Positions 25,471 to 34,749 of a DNA stretch of 64,000 bases are shown in pieces (the stretch's first letter is position 1; every line of letters begins with the position of its first letter). Origin of the DNA: Streptomyces cavernicola (GTDB lineage Bacteria; Actinomycetota; Actinomycetes; Streptomycetales; Streptomycetaceae); the NCBI RefSeq assembly GCF_029968035.1, contig NZ_JASCIQ010000009.1, forward strand, positions 1 through 64,000, given 5' to 3'. The notes under the pieces are model-generated. The model was not told the DNA's origin. It saw only the letters and a program-made list of their open reading frames with translations, and did not search any database. Both the position numbers and the translations under genes were made by a program.

Positions 25471-28455
25471 GTGCAGGTGCGGCGCAGGAAGCGGGCGGCA
25501 GCCATCGCGGCCGCGGTGATCGGCGGACTCATCGGCGGCGCACCCGGCGCCCTCGCGGCGACGCCGCAGCAGGCCGTCACCGAACCCGACACCCCCACCA
25601 CCGACCGCGAGAGCGACGGCGCCCTGCCCCAGGTGTGGCCGCGCCCGCAGCAGGCCCGGGTGGGCGGCCCCCCGGTGCGCATCGGCGAGCAGGTGTACGT
25701 CGTCACGGACGAGCGCGCCGACCGGTACGCCGTGGACGTGCTGCGCACCCTCCTGCGGGACGCCGGCGCCCGCCGCGTCACCGAGGTCGACGCCGGCGCG
25801 AAGCTGCCCGCGGGCGCGTTCGTCGTGCGCGCGGGCGAGGCCGGCGGGGGCGGACGCTCCGGCGCGGCCGTCGCACTGCGCGCCCTGCGCTCCGCGGACC
25901 GCGCCGACCTGCCGCAGGGCGGGTACCGCCTCGCGGTCGGCGAGGTCGCGGGCCGGCCCACCGTCGCCCTCGAAGGCGTAGGCGAGGACGGCCTGTTCCA
26001 CGGCGTGCAGACCCTGCGCCAGCTGATCCGCGAAGCCGAGACCAAGACCGGCACAAGCACCAGCACCAGCACCAGCACCAGGACAAGCACCGTCCCCGGC
26101 GTACGCGTCCGCGACTGGCCCGGCACCGGCGTGCGCGGCCTCGCCGAGAGCTTCTACGGCACGCCCTGGACCCGTGAACAGCGTCTGGAACAGCTGGACT
26201 TCATGGGCCGGACCAAGCTCAACCGGTACGTCTACGCCCCCGGCGACGACCCGTACCGCCAGGCGCGCTGGCGTGAGCCCTACCCCGCCGGGCAGCGCGC
26301 CGACTTCCGCGCGCTCGCCGAGCGGGCTGAGCGCAATCACGTGACGCTGACCTGGGCGGTCTCCCCCGGCCAGGCCATGTGCCTGTCGTCGGAGGACGAC
26401 CTGAAGGCGCTGCTGCGCAAGGTCGACTCGATGTGGGCGCTCGGCGTGCGCGCCTTCCAACTCCAGTTCCAGGACGTCTCGTACAGCGAGTGGCACTGCG
26501 ACGCGGACGCCGAGACGTACGGCTCCGGGCCCGAGGCGGCCGCGACCGCGCAGGCAAAGGTGGCGGGGGCGCTCGCCGCGCATCTGCGGAAGCGGCACGA
26601 GCGCGCGGCGCCGCTGACCCTGATGCCCACCGAGTACTTCCAGGACGGCGCGACCGAGTACCGCGAGGCGCTCGCCGGGAAGCTGGACGACCAGGTGCAG
26701 GTGGCGTGGACCGGCGTCGGCGTCGTGCCGAAGACCATCACCGGGCGTGAACTGGCCGGTGCGCGCGAGGCGTTCGGGCATCCGCTGGTCACGATGGACA
26801 ACTACCCGGTCAACGACTACGCGCAGGACCGTATCTTCCTCGGCCCCTACATGGGCCGCGAGCCGGGCGTCGCCACCGGTTCGGCGGCGCTGCTCGCCAA
26901 CGCCATGGAGCAGCCGGTCGCCTCCCGCATCCCGCTGTTCACGGCCGCCGACTTCGCCTGGAACCCGAAGGCGTACCGCCCGCAGGAGTCCTGGCGCGCC
27001 GCCGTCGCCGACGCCGCCGAGTCCGCGGGCGGCGACGCGAAACGCCGCGCGGCGGTACGGGCCCTCGCGGGCAACACGGCCTCGTCGGTGCTCGGCGCGG
27101 ACGAGTCGGCGTACCTGCGGCCCCTGATGGACGCCTTCTGGCGGGAGCGCGCCGGCGGCGACCGGCGGCGCACCGAGGCCGCGGGGCAGCGCCTCAGGGA
27201 CGCGTTCACGGTGCTGCGTGAGACCCCGCAGCGGCTGCGGGACACCGATCTCGGCGCCGAAGTCGGGCCGTGGGCCGAGCAGTTGGGGCGGTACGGCGCC
27301 GCGGGCGAGGCCGCCGTCGACATGCTGCTCGCCCAGGTGCGCAGCGACGGCGCGCGGGCCTGGCAGCACCGCAGGGACCTCGACGCGGCCCGCGAGGACG
27401 TGCGGGCGGGCCGTGCCACCGTCGGCAAGGGCGTGCTCGGGCCGTTCCTCGACAAGGCCGCGAGCGAGTCGGAGCGCTGGACGGGCACGGCCGAGGAGCG
27501 CGGCGAGGTCTCCGAGGACGACACCTCGTACACCGTGCGGCTGCCGCGCCCGCGCCCCATCGAGGCGGTGACGGCGGTGACGGAGCCCGGCGCGCGCGGC
27601 ACGGTGCAGGCGCATGTGCCCGGCGAGGGCTGGCGCACCCTCGGCCGGCTCACCGACGAGGGCTGGACGGAGACCGCCGCGAAGGGCCTGAAGGCGGACG
27701 CGGTGCGGGTGACGTCGGCCGCGCGGCACGTCGTGCCCTGGTTCGCCGACGGCGCGGAAGCCGCGTTCGAGCTGAGCCGCAGCGAGGCCGACGCGGAGAT
27801 CGGCGGCCCGGCGCAGCGCGTCACCGCCGAACTCACCGCCCGCCGCCCGGCCGACGTGCAGGCGCGGCTCACGGCGCGGGCGCCGAGGGGCGTCGAGGTG
27901 CGGGTGCCGCGCGAGGCGAAGGTGCCGCGCGGCACGGACGTCACGGTGCCCGTCGAGATCACCGTGCCCGCGGGCACCCCGGCGGGCAGCTACGCGGTGC
28001 CCGTCTCGTACGGCGGCGAGACCCGGATCCTGACCGTCCGCGCGCATCCGCGCACCGGCGGGCCCGACCTGGTGCGCGGCGCGAAGGCGTCCTCGTCGGG
28101 CGACGAGACCCGGGACTTCCCGGCGCGGGCCGCGGCCGACGGCGACCCGGAGACCCGCTGGTCCTCGCCGGCCGAGGACGACGCGTGGTGGCAGGCCGAG
28201 TTCGAACGCCCGGTGCGCCTCGGCAAGGTCGCGCTGCGCTGGCAGGACGCGTACGCCTCGGCGTACCGCGTGCGGGTCTCGGAGGACGGCGAGGAGTGGC
28301 GTACGGCGGCCGAGGTCCGCGACGGGCGCGGCGGCCGCGAGACGGTCCACATGGACGAGCCCGACGTCCGCTTCGTCCGCATCGAGGGCGAGAAGCGGGG
28401 CACGCGGTTCGGCTACTCCCTGTGGGACGTGCAGGCGTACGCGGTCCGCGACTGA
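25471..28455 (+). CDS. Secreted GH84-type beta-N-acetylglucosaminidase with C-terminal F5/8C domain
   Basis: Protein of 994 aa from GTG 25471 (in-frame alternatives at 25435 and 25477). A Sec signal ends near ALA-29. Domains: N-terminal GH20b-like alpha/beta (about 53-190), a Ser/Thr linker (194-208), GH84 catalytic barrel (about 220-500; GLAESFYGTPW, KLNRYVYAPGDDPY), a helical domain, a beta-sandwich (about 800-850) and an F5/8-type C/CBM32 domain (about 865-990). GH84 enzymes normally have adjacent catalytic aspartates; here that site reads LQFQDVS, so the first Asp is Gln334 and only D335 remains. It probably removes GlcNAc from extracellular glycans or proteins. Confidence 0.88.
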   Translation: MQVRRRKRAAAIAAAVIGGLIGGAPGALAATPQQAVTEPDTPTTDRESDGALPQVWPRPQQARVGGPPVRIGEQVYVVTDERADRYAVDVLRTLLRDAGARRVTEVDAGAKLPAGAFVVRAGEAGGGGRSGAAVALRALRSADRADLPQGGYRLAVGEVAGRPTVALEGVGEDGLFHGVQTLRQLIREAETKTGTSTSTSTSTRTSTVPGVRVRDWPGTGVRGLAESFYGTPWTREQRLEQLDFMGRTKLNRYVYAPGDDPYRQARWREPYPAGQRADFRALAERAERNHVTLTWAVSPGQAMCLSSEDDLKALLRKVDSMWALGVRAFQLQFQDVSYSEWHCDADAETYGSGPEAAATAQAKVAGALAAHLRKRHERAAPLTLMPTEYFQDGATEYREALAGKLDDQVQVAWTGVGVVPKTITGRELAGAREAFGHPLVTMDNYPVNDYAQDRIFLGPYMGREPGVATGSAALLANAMEQPVASRIPLFTAADFAWNPKAYRPQESWRAAVADAAESAGGDAKRRAAVRALAGNTASSVLGADESAYLRPLMDAFWRERAGGDRRRTEAAGQRLRDAFTVLRETPQRLRDTDLGAEVGPWAEQLGRYGAAGEAAVDMLLAQVRSDGARAWQHRRDLDAAREDVRAGRATVGKGVLGPFLDKAASESERWTGTAEERGEVSEDDTSYTVRLPRPRPIEAVTAVTEPGARGTVQAHVPGEGWRTLGRLTDEGWTETAAKGLKADAVRVTSAARHVVPWFADGAEAAFELSRSEADAEIGGPAQRVTAELTARRPADVQARLTARAPRGVEVRVPREAKVPRGTDVTVPVEITVPAGTPAGSYAVPVSYGGETRILTVRAHPRTGGPDLVRGAKASSSGDETRDFPARAAADGDPETRWSSPAEDDAWWQAEFERPVRLGKVALRWQDAYASAYRVRVSEDGEEWRTAAEVRDGRGGRETVHMDEPDVRFVRIEGEKRGTRFGYSLWDVQAYAVRD

Positions 28456-28474
28456 CCCCGGCGGGGGCGTGCTT

Positions 28475-28700
28475 TCCCCTCCCCGCCCCTTCCCGGCTGT
28501 GTCCGATATGCGGCTGCCGCCGCGTGGCCTGCCGGACAGGCCTCCTCAATCGCCGGAGGGGCTGAAAAATCAGCCCCTCCGGCGTTTGAGATGGGGGTCC
28601 CCCCTGCTCGAGCGAAGCCGAGAGCTTGGGGGAGGGGGTCCGGGGGCTGGCCCCCGTGCCGACGGCAGTCTTTCGGGAAGGGGCGGGGAGGGGAAACAAA
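28475..28700. repeat. Mosaic intergenic repeat block D
   Basis: The gap between the convergent GH84 and HNH genes consists of the same repeat modules: the left end (28478-28530) matches 1328-1380, and the right end repeats the module ending in the GGGAAGGGGCGGGG motif. At its centre two inverted module ends form a perfect hairpin. Confidence 0.8.
28551..28584. terminator. Perfect hairpin formed by inverted repeat modules
   Basis: A 15-bp perfect stem (28551-28565 with 28570-28584) has an AAAA loop, and lies midway between the ends of two convergent genes. It should end transcription from both sides. It arises from two head-to-head copies of the common repeat core. Confidence 0.85.
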
Positions 28701-28713
28701 AAGTCCGGATCAT

Positions 28714-29250
28714 TCAGGCAGAGATGCCGTCGATCCGGGCCATCGCGTCGTCCGCGCCGAACGGCTGCAGGTACGGCAGCCAGCGCGGGTCCCTATGCCC
28801 CGTGCCGATGATGCGCCAGGCGAGCCCGGTCGGCGGGGCGGGTTTGTGACGCAGCCGCCAGCCCAGCTCCAACAGATGACGGTCGGCCTTCACGTGGTTG
28901 CAGCGGCGGCATGACGCCACCACGTTCTCCCAGGCGTGCTGACCTCCCCGGCTCTTGGGGATGACGTGGTCGACGCTGGTTGCGACGCCACCGCAGTACA
29001 TGCAGCGGCCCCCGTCACGGGCGAAGAGGGCTCGCCGGGTCAGCGGAACGGGTCCCCGGTAGGGGACCCGCACGAAGCGCTTCAGCCGGACCACGCTGGG
29101 TGCGGGGATGGTGCGGGTAGCGCTGTGCATGAAGGCGCCGGACTCCTCGAGGCACTGAGCTTTGTTCTCGAGGACGAGGACGAGCGCGCGGCGGAGCGGT
29201 ACGACGCCGAGCGGCTCGTACGACGCGTTGAGGACCAGGACATGCGGCAC
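28714..29250 (-). CDS. HNH endonuclease family protein
   Basis: Protein of 178 aa from GTG 29250 with an excellent AAGGAGG site. The HNH core is complete: CMYCGG, then DHVIPKSRGG, then SCRRCNHVKADR (two CxxC zinc knuckles flanking the catalytic DH). The N-terminal 60 residues (VLVLNASYEPLGVVPLRRA) are characteristic of a conserved actinobacterial HNH subfamily found at fixed chromosomal sites and not in restriction loci. The biological role is unknown. Confidence 0.92.
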   Translation of the reverse strand: MPHVLVLNASYEPLGVVPLRRALVLVLENKAQCLEESGAFMHSATRTIPAPSVVRLKRFVRVPYRGPVPLTRRALFARDGGRCMYCGGVATSVDHVIPKSRGGQHAWENVVASCRRCNHVKADRHLLELGWRLRHKPAPPTGLAWRIIGTGHRDPRWLPYLQPFGADDAMARIDGISA

Positions 29251-29585
29251 GGATGCCTCCTTGTACGCCGGCGGCGCGTGGCTCGCGCCGGGACGATCTG
29301 TACTCAGTTTCCCCTCATGCCTGGTCGTAGCGCCACCATGCGCCGGTAACGGGCTTGCAGTGTTTTCGACCACATCGGGGCCCGGCCGGGGGCGGGTCGG
29401 CCGGGACTCGGCCAGGAGTCGGCTGGAAGTCGACGGCGAGCCGACGGTGAACGGCCCTCCTCAGAGTGAGCACCGTCTCTCCTTCGAACATCACAACGAT
29501 CCACACAGGATGCCCCGTTAGTGTGGTGGGTCTGCCCGCTCCTCTCCCTTTTGTGGGCAGACCGCTACACCCGGAGGTGCCCGCC

Positions 29586-30668
29586 GTGTTTCTGTCCGCC
29601 GTGTCGACGTTGTCGACGTTGCCGGCCGCCGGGTCCGCGAAGGACCCCGTGAACCAGCTCGACGAGGCCCAGCGGTCGGCGACGAACGCCGCGGGCTGGA
29701 TCGAGGAGAACTGGTCCGCGTGGCTCGGCATCGGGCTGCGGGTGGTGCTGATCATCGTGATCGCCACGGTCCTCCGCACGGTGATCCGGCGCACGATCAC
29801 CAAGCTCATAGAGCGGATGAACCGCGGCGCCCAGGCCGTCGACGGCACCGCGCTCGGCGGTCTGCTCGTCAACGCGGAGCGGCGCAGGCAGCGCTCCGAG
29901 GCGATCGGCTCGGTGCTCCGCTCGGTGGCCTCGTTCCTGATCCTGGGCACGGCCGCCCTGATGATCCTCGGCATCTTCGAGATCAACCTGGCGCCGCTGC
30001 TCGCCAGCGCCGGTGTGGCCGGTGTGGCGCTCGGCTTCGGCGCCCGCAACCTCGTCACGGACTTCCTCTCCGGCGTCTTCATGATTCTGGAGGACCAGTA
30101 CGGCGTCGGTGACTCGATCGACGCGGGCGTCGCCTCCGGCGAGGTCATAGAGGTGGGCCTGCGCGTCACCAAGCTGCGCGGCGACAACGGCGAGATCTGG
30201 TACGTGCGCAACGGCGAGGTGAAGCGCATCGGCAACCTCTCGCAGGGCTGGGCCACGGCCGGCGTGGACGTCACGGTGCGCTCGGACGAGAACCTGACGA
30301 AGGTGCGCGAGGTGCTCGCCGAGGTGGGCGCCGAGATGAGCAAGGCGGAGCCGTGGAACGAGCGGCTCTGGGGCCCGGTCGAGGTGCTCGGCCTCGACGC
30401 GGTCTACCTGGACCAGATGATCATCAAGATCAGCGCCAAGACGATGCCGGGCAAGGCGCTCGGCGTGGAGCGGGAGCTGCGCTGGCGGATCAAGGAGGCC
30501 TTCGACGCCGCCGGCATCCGCATCGTGGGCCGCATGGTGCTCGCCGCGGAGGAGGACGAGGACGGCAACCCGGCCCCGGCGGTCGCGGCCCCGTCGGCAT
30601 ACTCCTCGGCCACGTCCCCGCAGTCCATCGCGGCATCCCCGATCGCCCCGCCGAGCCTGAGCAAGTAG
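29586..30668 (+). CDS. MscS-family mechanosensitive channel
   Basis: Protein of 360 aa from GTG 29586 with GGAGGTG upstream. About three membrane helices (45-70, 120-145, 150-180) end in the pore-lining helix ASAGVAGVALGFGARNLV, whose Gly/Ala pattern is typical of MscS TM3. The beta domain (DQYGVGDSIDAG, GEIWYVRNGEVKRIGN) and a C-terminal alpha/beta domain follow, then a Ser/Ala/Pro tail. It should release solutes on hypo-osmotic shock. Confidence 0.92.
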   Translation: MFLSAVSTLSTLPAAGSAKDPVNQLDEAQRSATNAAGWIEENWSAWLGIGLRVVLIIVIATVLRTVIRRTITKLIERMNRGAQAVDGTALGGLLVNAERRRQRSEAIGSVLRSVASFLILGTAALMILGIFEINLAPLLASAGVAGVALGFGARNLVTDFLSGVFMILEDQYGVGDSIDAGVASGEVIEVGLRVTKLRGDNGEIWYVRNGEVKRIGNLSQGWATAGVDVTVRSDENLTKVREVLAEVGAEMSKAEPWNERLWGPVEVLGLDAVYLDQMIIKISAKTMPGKALGVERELRWRIKEAFDAAGIRIVGRMVLAAEEDEDGNPAPAVAAPSAYSSATSPQSIAASPIAPPSLSK

Positions 30669-30699
30669 CCCCGCAAACCGAGCCTCCGCCCCGGCGCCC

Positions 30700-30975
30700 C
30701 GCTCGTCAATCCCCGGAGGGACTGCTTCGCCCCCTCCCCGCCCCTTCCCGAAAGACCTGCGGTCGGCTTCGGGGCGTTGCCGCCCCGGACCCCGCTTCGG
30801 GGCTTCGCCCCGTACCCCGGCTGTCTTTCGGCTGCTCCACCACCGTGGCTGATCGCGCAGTTCCCCGCGCCCCGCGCCCCTGTCGGGGCCCGTATCGCCG
30901 CCCAAATCCAGCCCCTCCGGCGTTTGAGGAGGCCCGTCCGGCAGGACTTTCGGGAAGGGGCGGGGTGGGGAAAGA
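30700..30975. repeat. Mosaic intergenic repeat block E
   Basis: The gap between the channel gene and csnR (30669-31104) holds repeat modules in both orientations, including the GTTCCCCGCGCCCC module near 30860 and the CCCCTCCGGCGTTTGAGGA core near 30913. No gene is seen. Confidence 0.8.
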
Positions 30976-31045
30976 ACAGCCGGCTCACCCGCGCCCGCCC
31001 CCTTGACGTCCCCCCGACGCCCGCTGCTAGGTTCCTCACACCCAA

Positions 31046-31060
31046 TAGGAAACATTCCTA
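31046..31060 (+). promoter_or_regulatory. ROK-type operator upstream of csnR
   Basis: A perfect palindrome TAGGAA-ACA-TTCCTA lies 45 bp before the csnR start. It has the form of operators bound by ROK repressors in actinobacteria (AGGAAA-like half-sites), and by position fits autoregulation of the csn operon by CsnR. No second copy was seen upstream of csnE, so the whole operon is probably controlled from here. Confidence 0.72.
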
Positions 31061-31104
31061 ACAGTACGGGGCCGGTACGGGTCCTGCGTACGGAGGAGCA
31101 CGGC

Positions 31105-32376
31105 ATGGCGGGGACTCCCCCCACGACACCCGGCACGCCCCCCGGCACACCGGGAACACCGCGGGTGCTGCGGGCGATGAACGACCGGGCGGCGCTCGAC
31201 CTGCTGCTCGCCCACGGCCCCCTCTCCCGCACCCGCATCGGCAAGCTGACCGGCCTCTCCAAACCCACCGCCTCCCAACTGCTCGCCCGCCTCGAAGCCG
31301 CAGGCCTGGTCGTCGCGACCGGCACGAGCGAGGGCCGTCCGGGCCCCAACGCCCAGCTGTACGCGGTGAACGCCGCCGCCGCGCACGTCGCCGCCCTCGA
31401 CGTCACGCCCGAGCGCATCCTCGCCGCCGTCGCCGACATCACCGGCGCCGAGGCCGGCCGCTTCGAGCTGCGCACCCCGGGCCGCGGCGGCACCCCCGAC
31501 GAGGTCGCGCGCCAGGTCCTCGCCTCGGTCGACGGCGCCGCGAAGGACGCCGGACTGACCCGCGCCGAGCTGCACCGCGTGGTGATCGGCACGCCGGGCG
31601 CCTTCGACCCGAACACCGGCCGGCTCCGGTACGCGAGCCACCTGCCGGGCTGGCACTCCCCCGCGCTCCTCGACGAGCTGGCCGCGGCCCTGCCGATGCC
31701 CGTCGAGTACGAGAACGACGTGAACCTCGCCGCCGTCGCCGAGCAGCGCGTCGGCGCCGCCCGCGAGGACCGGGACTTCGTGCTGCTCTGGAACCAGGAG
31801 GGCATCGGCGCCGCCCTCGTCATCGGCGGCCGGCTGCACCGGGGTTGGACCGGCGGCGCGGGCGAGATCGGCTTCCTGCCGGTGCCGGGCACCCCGCTCG
31901 TACGGCAGGTCGCGAAGGCCAACAGCGGCGGCTTCCAGGAGCTGGCCGGCGCACAGGCGGTGCCCAGGATCGCCAAGTCCCTCGGCATCGACACCGCGGA
32001 GCAGCCGTACGCGGAGACCGCCGCCGCACTCCTCACGCGCGCCGCGGCGGCCGCCGAGCGGGCCGAGGCCGGCGAGGCGGAGGCCGGTGACGAGGCCCTT
32101 CTCGACCTGCTGCGGCAGACCGCGCAGCGGACCGCCACCGGTCTCGCGGCCGTCGTCGCGGTGCTCGACCCCGGGCTCGTGGTCCTCTCCGGCGGCGTGG
32201 CCTGCGCGGGCGGGGAACCGCTGCGCGCCCTGATCCAGTCCGAGCTCGCCGACCTTGCCGCGTCCCGGCCCCGGCTCGTCCTCGGCGAGGTGACCGAACA
32301 GCCCGTGCTGCGCGGCGCGTTGGAGAGCGCGCTCGCCGTCACCCGCGACGAGGTCTTCGACACCTCGGCCCGCTGA
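31105..32376 (+). CDS. csnR: ROK-family transcriptional repressor CsnR
   Basis: Protein of 423 aa from ATG 31105 with GGAGGAG upstream. A proline-rich N-terminus is followed by a winged helix (about 27-70: LLLAHGPLSRTRIGKLTGLS) and a ROK domain. The catalytic zinc motif of ROK sugar kinases is absent (the region reads GAGEIGFLPV), as expected for a regulator. It heads the operon for a sugar ABC importer, GH4 enzyme and kinase. In S. coelicolor CsnR (SCO2657) represses the csnR-K operon and chitosanase gene, and is relieved by chitosan oligosaccharides. The identification rests on gene order and family. Confidence 0.85.
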   Translation: MAGTPPTTPGTPPGTPGTPRVLRAMNDRAALDLLLAHGPLSRTRIGKLTGLSKPTASQLLARLEAAGLVVATGTSEGRPGPNAQLYAVNAAAAHVAALDVTPERILAAVADITGAEAGRFELRTPGRGGTPDEVARQVLASVDGAAKDAGLTRAELHRVVIGTPGAFDPNTGRLRYASHLPGWHSPALLDELAAALPMPVEYENDVNLAAVAEQRVGAAREDRDFVLLWNQEGIGAALVIGGRLHRGWTGGAGEIGFLPVPGTPLVRQVAKANSGGFQELAGAQAVPRIAKSLGIDTAEQPYAETAAALLTRAAAAAERAEAGEAEAGDEALLDLLRQTAQRTATGLAAVVAVLDPGLVVLSGGVACAGGEPLRALIQSELADLAASRPRLVLGEVTEQPVLRGALESALAVTRDEVFDTSAR

Positions 32377-32458
32377 GCCCCGCAGCACCGGTACGACCCG
32401 TTCCACTCGCACGACATCAGCAAGGTCCGCCCCTGCCCCCGCCGAGGGAGACATCGTC

Positions 32459-33787
32459 ATGCGCAGAAACAGGTTCCGTCTCGCCGTGCCCGTCCTCGCG
32501 ATATCGGTCCTCGCGACCGCCTGCGTGGGTTCCACGGAAACAGGTGCGAGCGACGATCCGAAGGCGAGGGCCACCCTCACGTTCTGGCACGGCTGGACCG
32601 CGCCGTCCGAGGTGAAGGCCATCGAGGAGAACATCGCGCGGTTCGAGGAAAAGCACCCGAACATCACCGTGAAAGCGGTCGGCGGGATCAATGACGAAAA
32701 GCTCAACCAGGCTTTGCGCGCGGGCGGTTCGAAGGGCCCGGACGTGGTGTCGTCGTTCACCACGGCCAACGTCGGGAAGTTCTGCTCGTCCGGCGCCTTC
32801 GCCGACCTGGGCCCGTTCATCGAGAAGTCGGGCCTGAATCTGAAGAAGACCTTCTCGAAACCGCTTCTCGACTACACCCGGTTCGAGGGCAAGCGCTGCG
32901 CTCTTCCGCTGCTCAGCGATGCGTACGGCCTCTACTACAACAAGGACGCTTTCCACAAGGCCGGAATCGAGGAACCGCCCAGGACCTGGGAGGAGTTCGA
33001 CGAGGTCGCCGTGAAACTGACCGAGCGCAAGGGCGACGGCTACGAACAGCTCGGGTTCATGCCGAACTACCACGGCTACGAGACCGTGCCCTCGCACTAC
33101 CTCTCGCAGTGGAGCCCCACGTACTTCACGAAGGACGGAAAGTCGAACATCGCGAAGGACCCGTCCTTCAGGGCGATGTACACCTGGCAGCGGAACCTGG
33201 TGAAGAAGCTCGGCGGGTACGCCGCGTTGGAGAAGTACCAGAAGACCTTCGGCGACGAATGGGGCGCCAAGCACCCCTTCCACACCGGCCAGGTGGCGAT
33301 GCAGCTGGACGGCGAATGGCGGCTCGGCATGGCCGAGGCGACGAAGCCCGGATTCGAGATCGGCGTCGCCCCGCTGCCCGTTCCGAAGGACCAGATCGAC
33401 AGCTACGGGAAGGGCTATCTCTCGGGGACCATCATGGGGATCGCCCCGGCGAGCGAGAAGCAGAACGCCGCCTGGGAGCTGCTGAAGTACATGACCACGG
33501 ACACCGAGGCGGTCGTGCAGTTCGCCAACGCCATCAAGAACGTGCCGTCCACCAGAGCCGCCCTCGATTCTCCGAAGCTGAAGTTCGACCCGCGCTTCAA
33601 GACCTTCCTGGACATCGCCCGGCACCCGGACTCCAACACCAGTGACGGCGCGATCAACGGCATCACCTACCAGATGTCGCTGCAGAACTTCGGATACGAG
33701 GTCGAGAAGGGCGCCGTGCGGGACATTCAGGCGGGCCTTGAGCGGACCGCCCGGGAGATCGACACCGATATCGCACAGGCCAAGTAG
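32459..33787 (+). CDS. csnE: ABC sugar-binding lipoprotein CsnE (chitosan oligosaccharides)
   Basis: Protein of 442 aa with a lipoprotein signal (basic start, hydrophobic core, lipid-bearing C22 in ATAC). The mature protein is an extracellular solute-binding protein family 1 (TFWHGWTAP, DVVSSFTTANV, GLYYNKDAFHKAGI). It is the capture component for the two permeases that follow. No ATPase gene is present; Streptomyces importers of this type use the shared ATPase MsiK. By gene order it corresponds to CsnE, shown in S. coelicolor to take up D-glucosamine oligosaccharides. Confidence 0.86.
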   Translation: MRRNRFRLAVPVLAISVLATACVGSTETGASDDPKARATLTFWHGWTAPSEVKAIEENIARFEEKHPNITVKAVGGINDEKLNQALRAGGSKGPDVVSSFTTANVGKFCSSGAFADLGPFIEKSGLNLKKTFSKPLLDYTRFEGKRCALPLLSDAYGLYYNKDAFHKAGIEEPPRTWEEFDEVAVKLTERKGDGYEQLGFMPNYHGYETVPSHYLSQWSPTYFTKDGKSNIAKDPSFRAMYTWQRNLVKKLGGYAALEKYQKTFGDEWGAKHPFHTGQVAMQLDGEWRLGMAEATKPGFEIGVAPLPVPKDQIDSYGKGYLSGTIMGIAPASEKQNAAWELLKYMTTDTEAVVQFANAIKNVPSTRAALDSPKLKFDPRFKTFLDIARHPDSNTSDGAINGITYQMSLQNFGYEVEKGAVRDIQAGLERTAREIDTDIAQAK

Positions 33788-33804
33788 CCCGGGGAACACG
33801 GCAC

Positions 33805-34749
33805 ATGACCGCATACACGCTGCGCGCGAAGCGCAGGAGGTCGGCGCTGCGCACGGCGGCGTTCCTCTCGCCCTGGCTGATCGGCTTCGCCGTCTTCTTC
33901 GCCTATCCGCTGGTGTCGACCGTCTATTTCTCGTTCATGAAGTACGACGGCTTCGGGGCGCCCACCTGGAACTCGACCGCCAACTGGCGTTATGTCCTCG
34001 GCAGTTACACCATGTTCTGGCCGGCCCTGCGGAACACGCTGTGGCTGGTCCTGGTGATGGTGACCTGCCGGGTGGCGTTCGGGCTCGGCGTCGGGCTGCT
34101 CATCACGAAGATCAGAACCGGTGCGGGCGTGTTCCGCACCCTCTTCTATCTGCCGTATCTCGCACCGCCGGTCGCCGCCACCCTGGCCTTCGTCTTCCTG
34201 CTCAATCCGGGCACCGGACCGGTCAACAGCGCCCTGGAGGGAATGGGCCTCACGGCGCCCGGCTGGTTCACCGAACCGGGCTGGTCGAAACCCGCCCTGA
34301 CCATGCTCGCCGTCTGGGGTGTGGGCGACCTGATGGTCATCTTCATGGCCGCGCTCCTCGACGTACCGAAAGAGCAGTACGAGGCGGCCGAACTGGACGG
34401 GGCGAACTCCTGGCAGCGGTTCCGCTTCGTGACGCTGCCGAACATCTCGCCGATCGTGCTTTTCGCCGTCGTCACCGGAGTGATCCAGACGATGCAGTAC
34501 TACACACAGCCGATCGTCGCCTCCAAAGTGGCCTCCGGGATCATCGGCGGCAGCGGCCAGCAGTTCGAGCCGGGATATCCGGAGAAATCCACGCTCACCC
34601 TTCCCCAGGTCGTCTACAACCTCGGCTTCCAGCGCTTCGACTACGGCTCCGCCTGTGTCGTCGCCCTGGTCCTCTTCGCCCTCGCCATGGCCTGCACCGC
34701 CCTCCTCATGCGGCGCAGCGGCGGACTCGTCGGGGCAGGTGAGCGATGA
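33805..34749 (+). CDS. csnF: ABC sugar permease CsnF (MalF type)
   Basis: Protein of 314 aa with six membrane helices starting at SPWLIGFAVFFAYPL. The ATPase-docking EAA loop is EQYEAAELDGANSWQRFRFV. Its stop overlaps the start of the next permease by ATGA. First inner-membrane component of the csn importer. Confidence 0.88.
   Translation: MTAYTLRAKRRRSALRTAAFLSPWLIGFAVFFAYPLVSTVYFSFMKYDGFGAPTWNSTANWRYVLGSYTMFWPALRNTLWLVLVMVTCRVAFGLGVGLLITKIRTGAGVFRTLFYLPYLAPPVAATLAFVFLLNPGTGPVNSALEGMGLTAPGWFTEPGWSKPALTMLAVWGVGDLMVIFMAALLDVPKEQYEAAELDGANSWQRFRFVTLPNISPIVLFAVVTGVIQTMQYYTQPIVASKVASGIIGGSGQQFEPGYPEKSTLTLPQVVYNLGFQRFDYGSACVVALVLFALAMACTALLMRRSGGLVGAGER

Noticed and set aside
26052..26090. ACCAGC-type short tandem repeat as a possible regulatory microsatellite
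   Set aside because: It encodes the Ser/Thr linker of the GH84 protein in frame; a linker repeat explains it.
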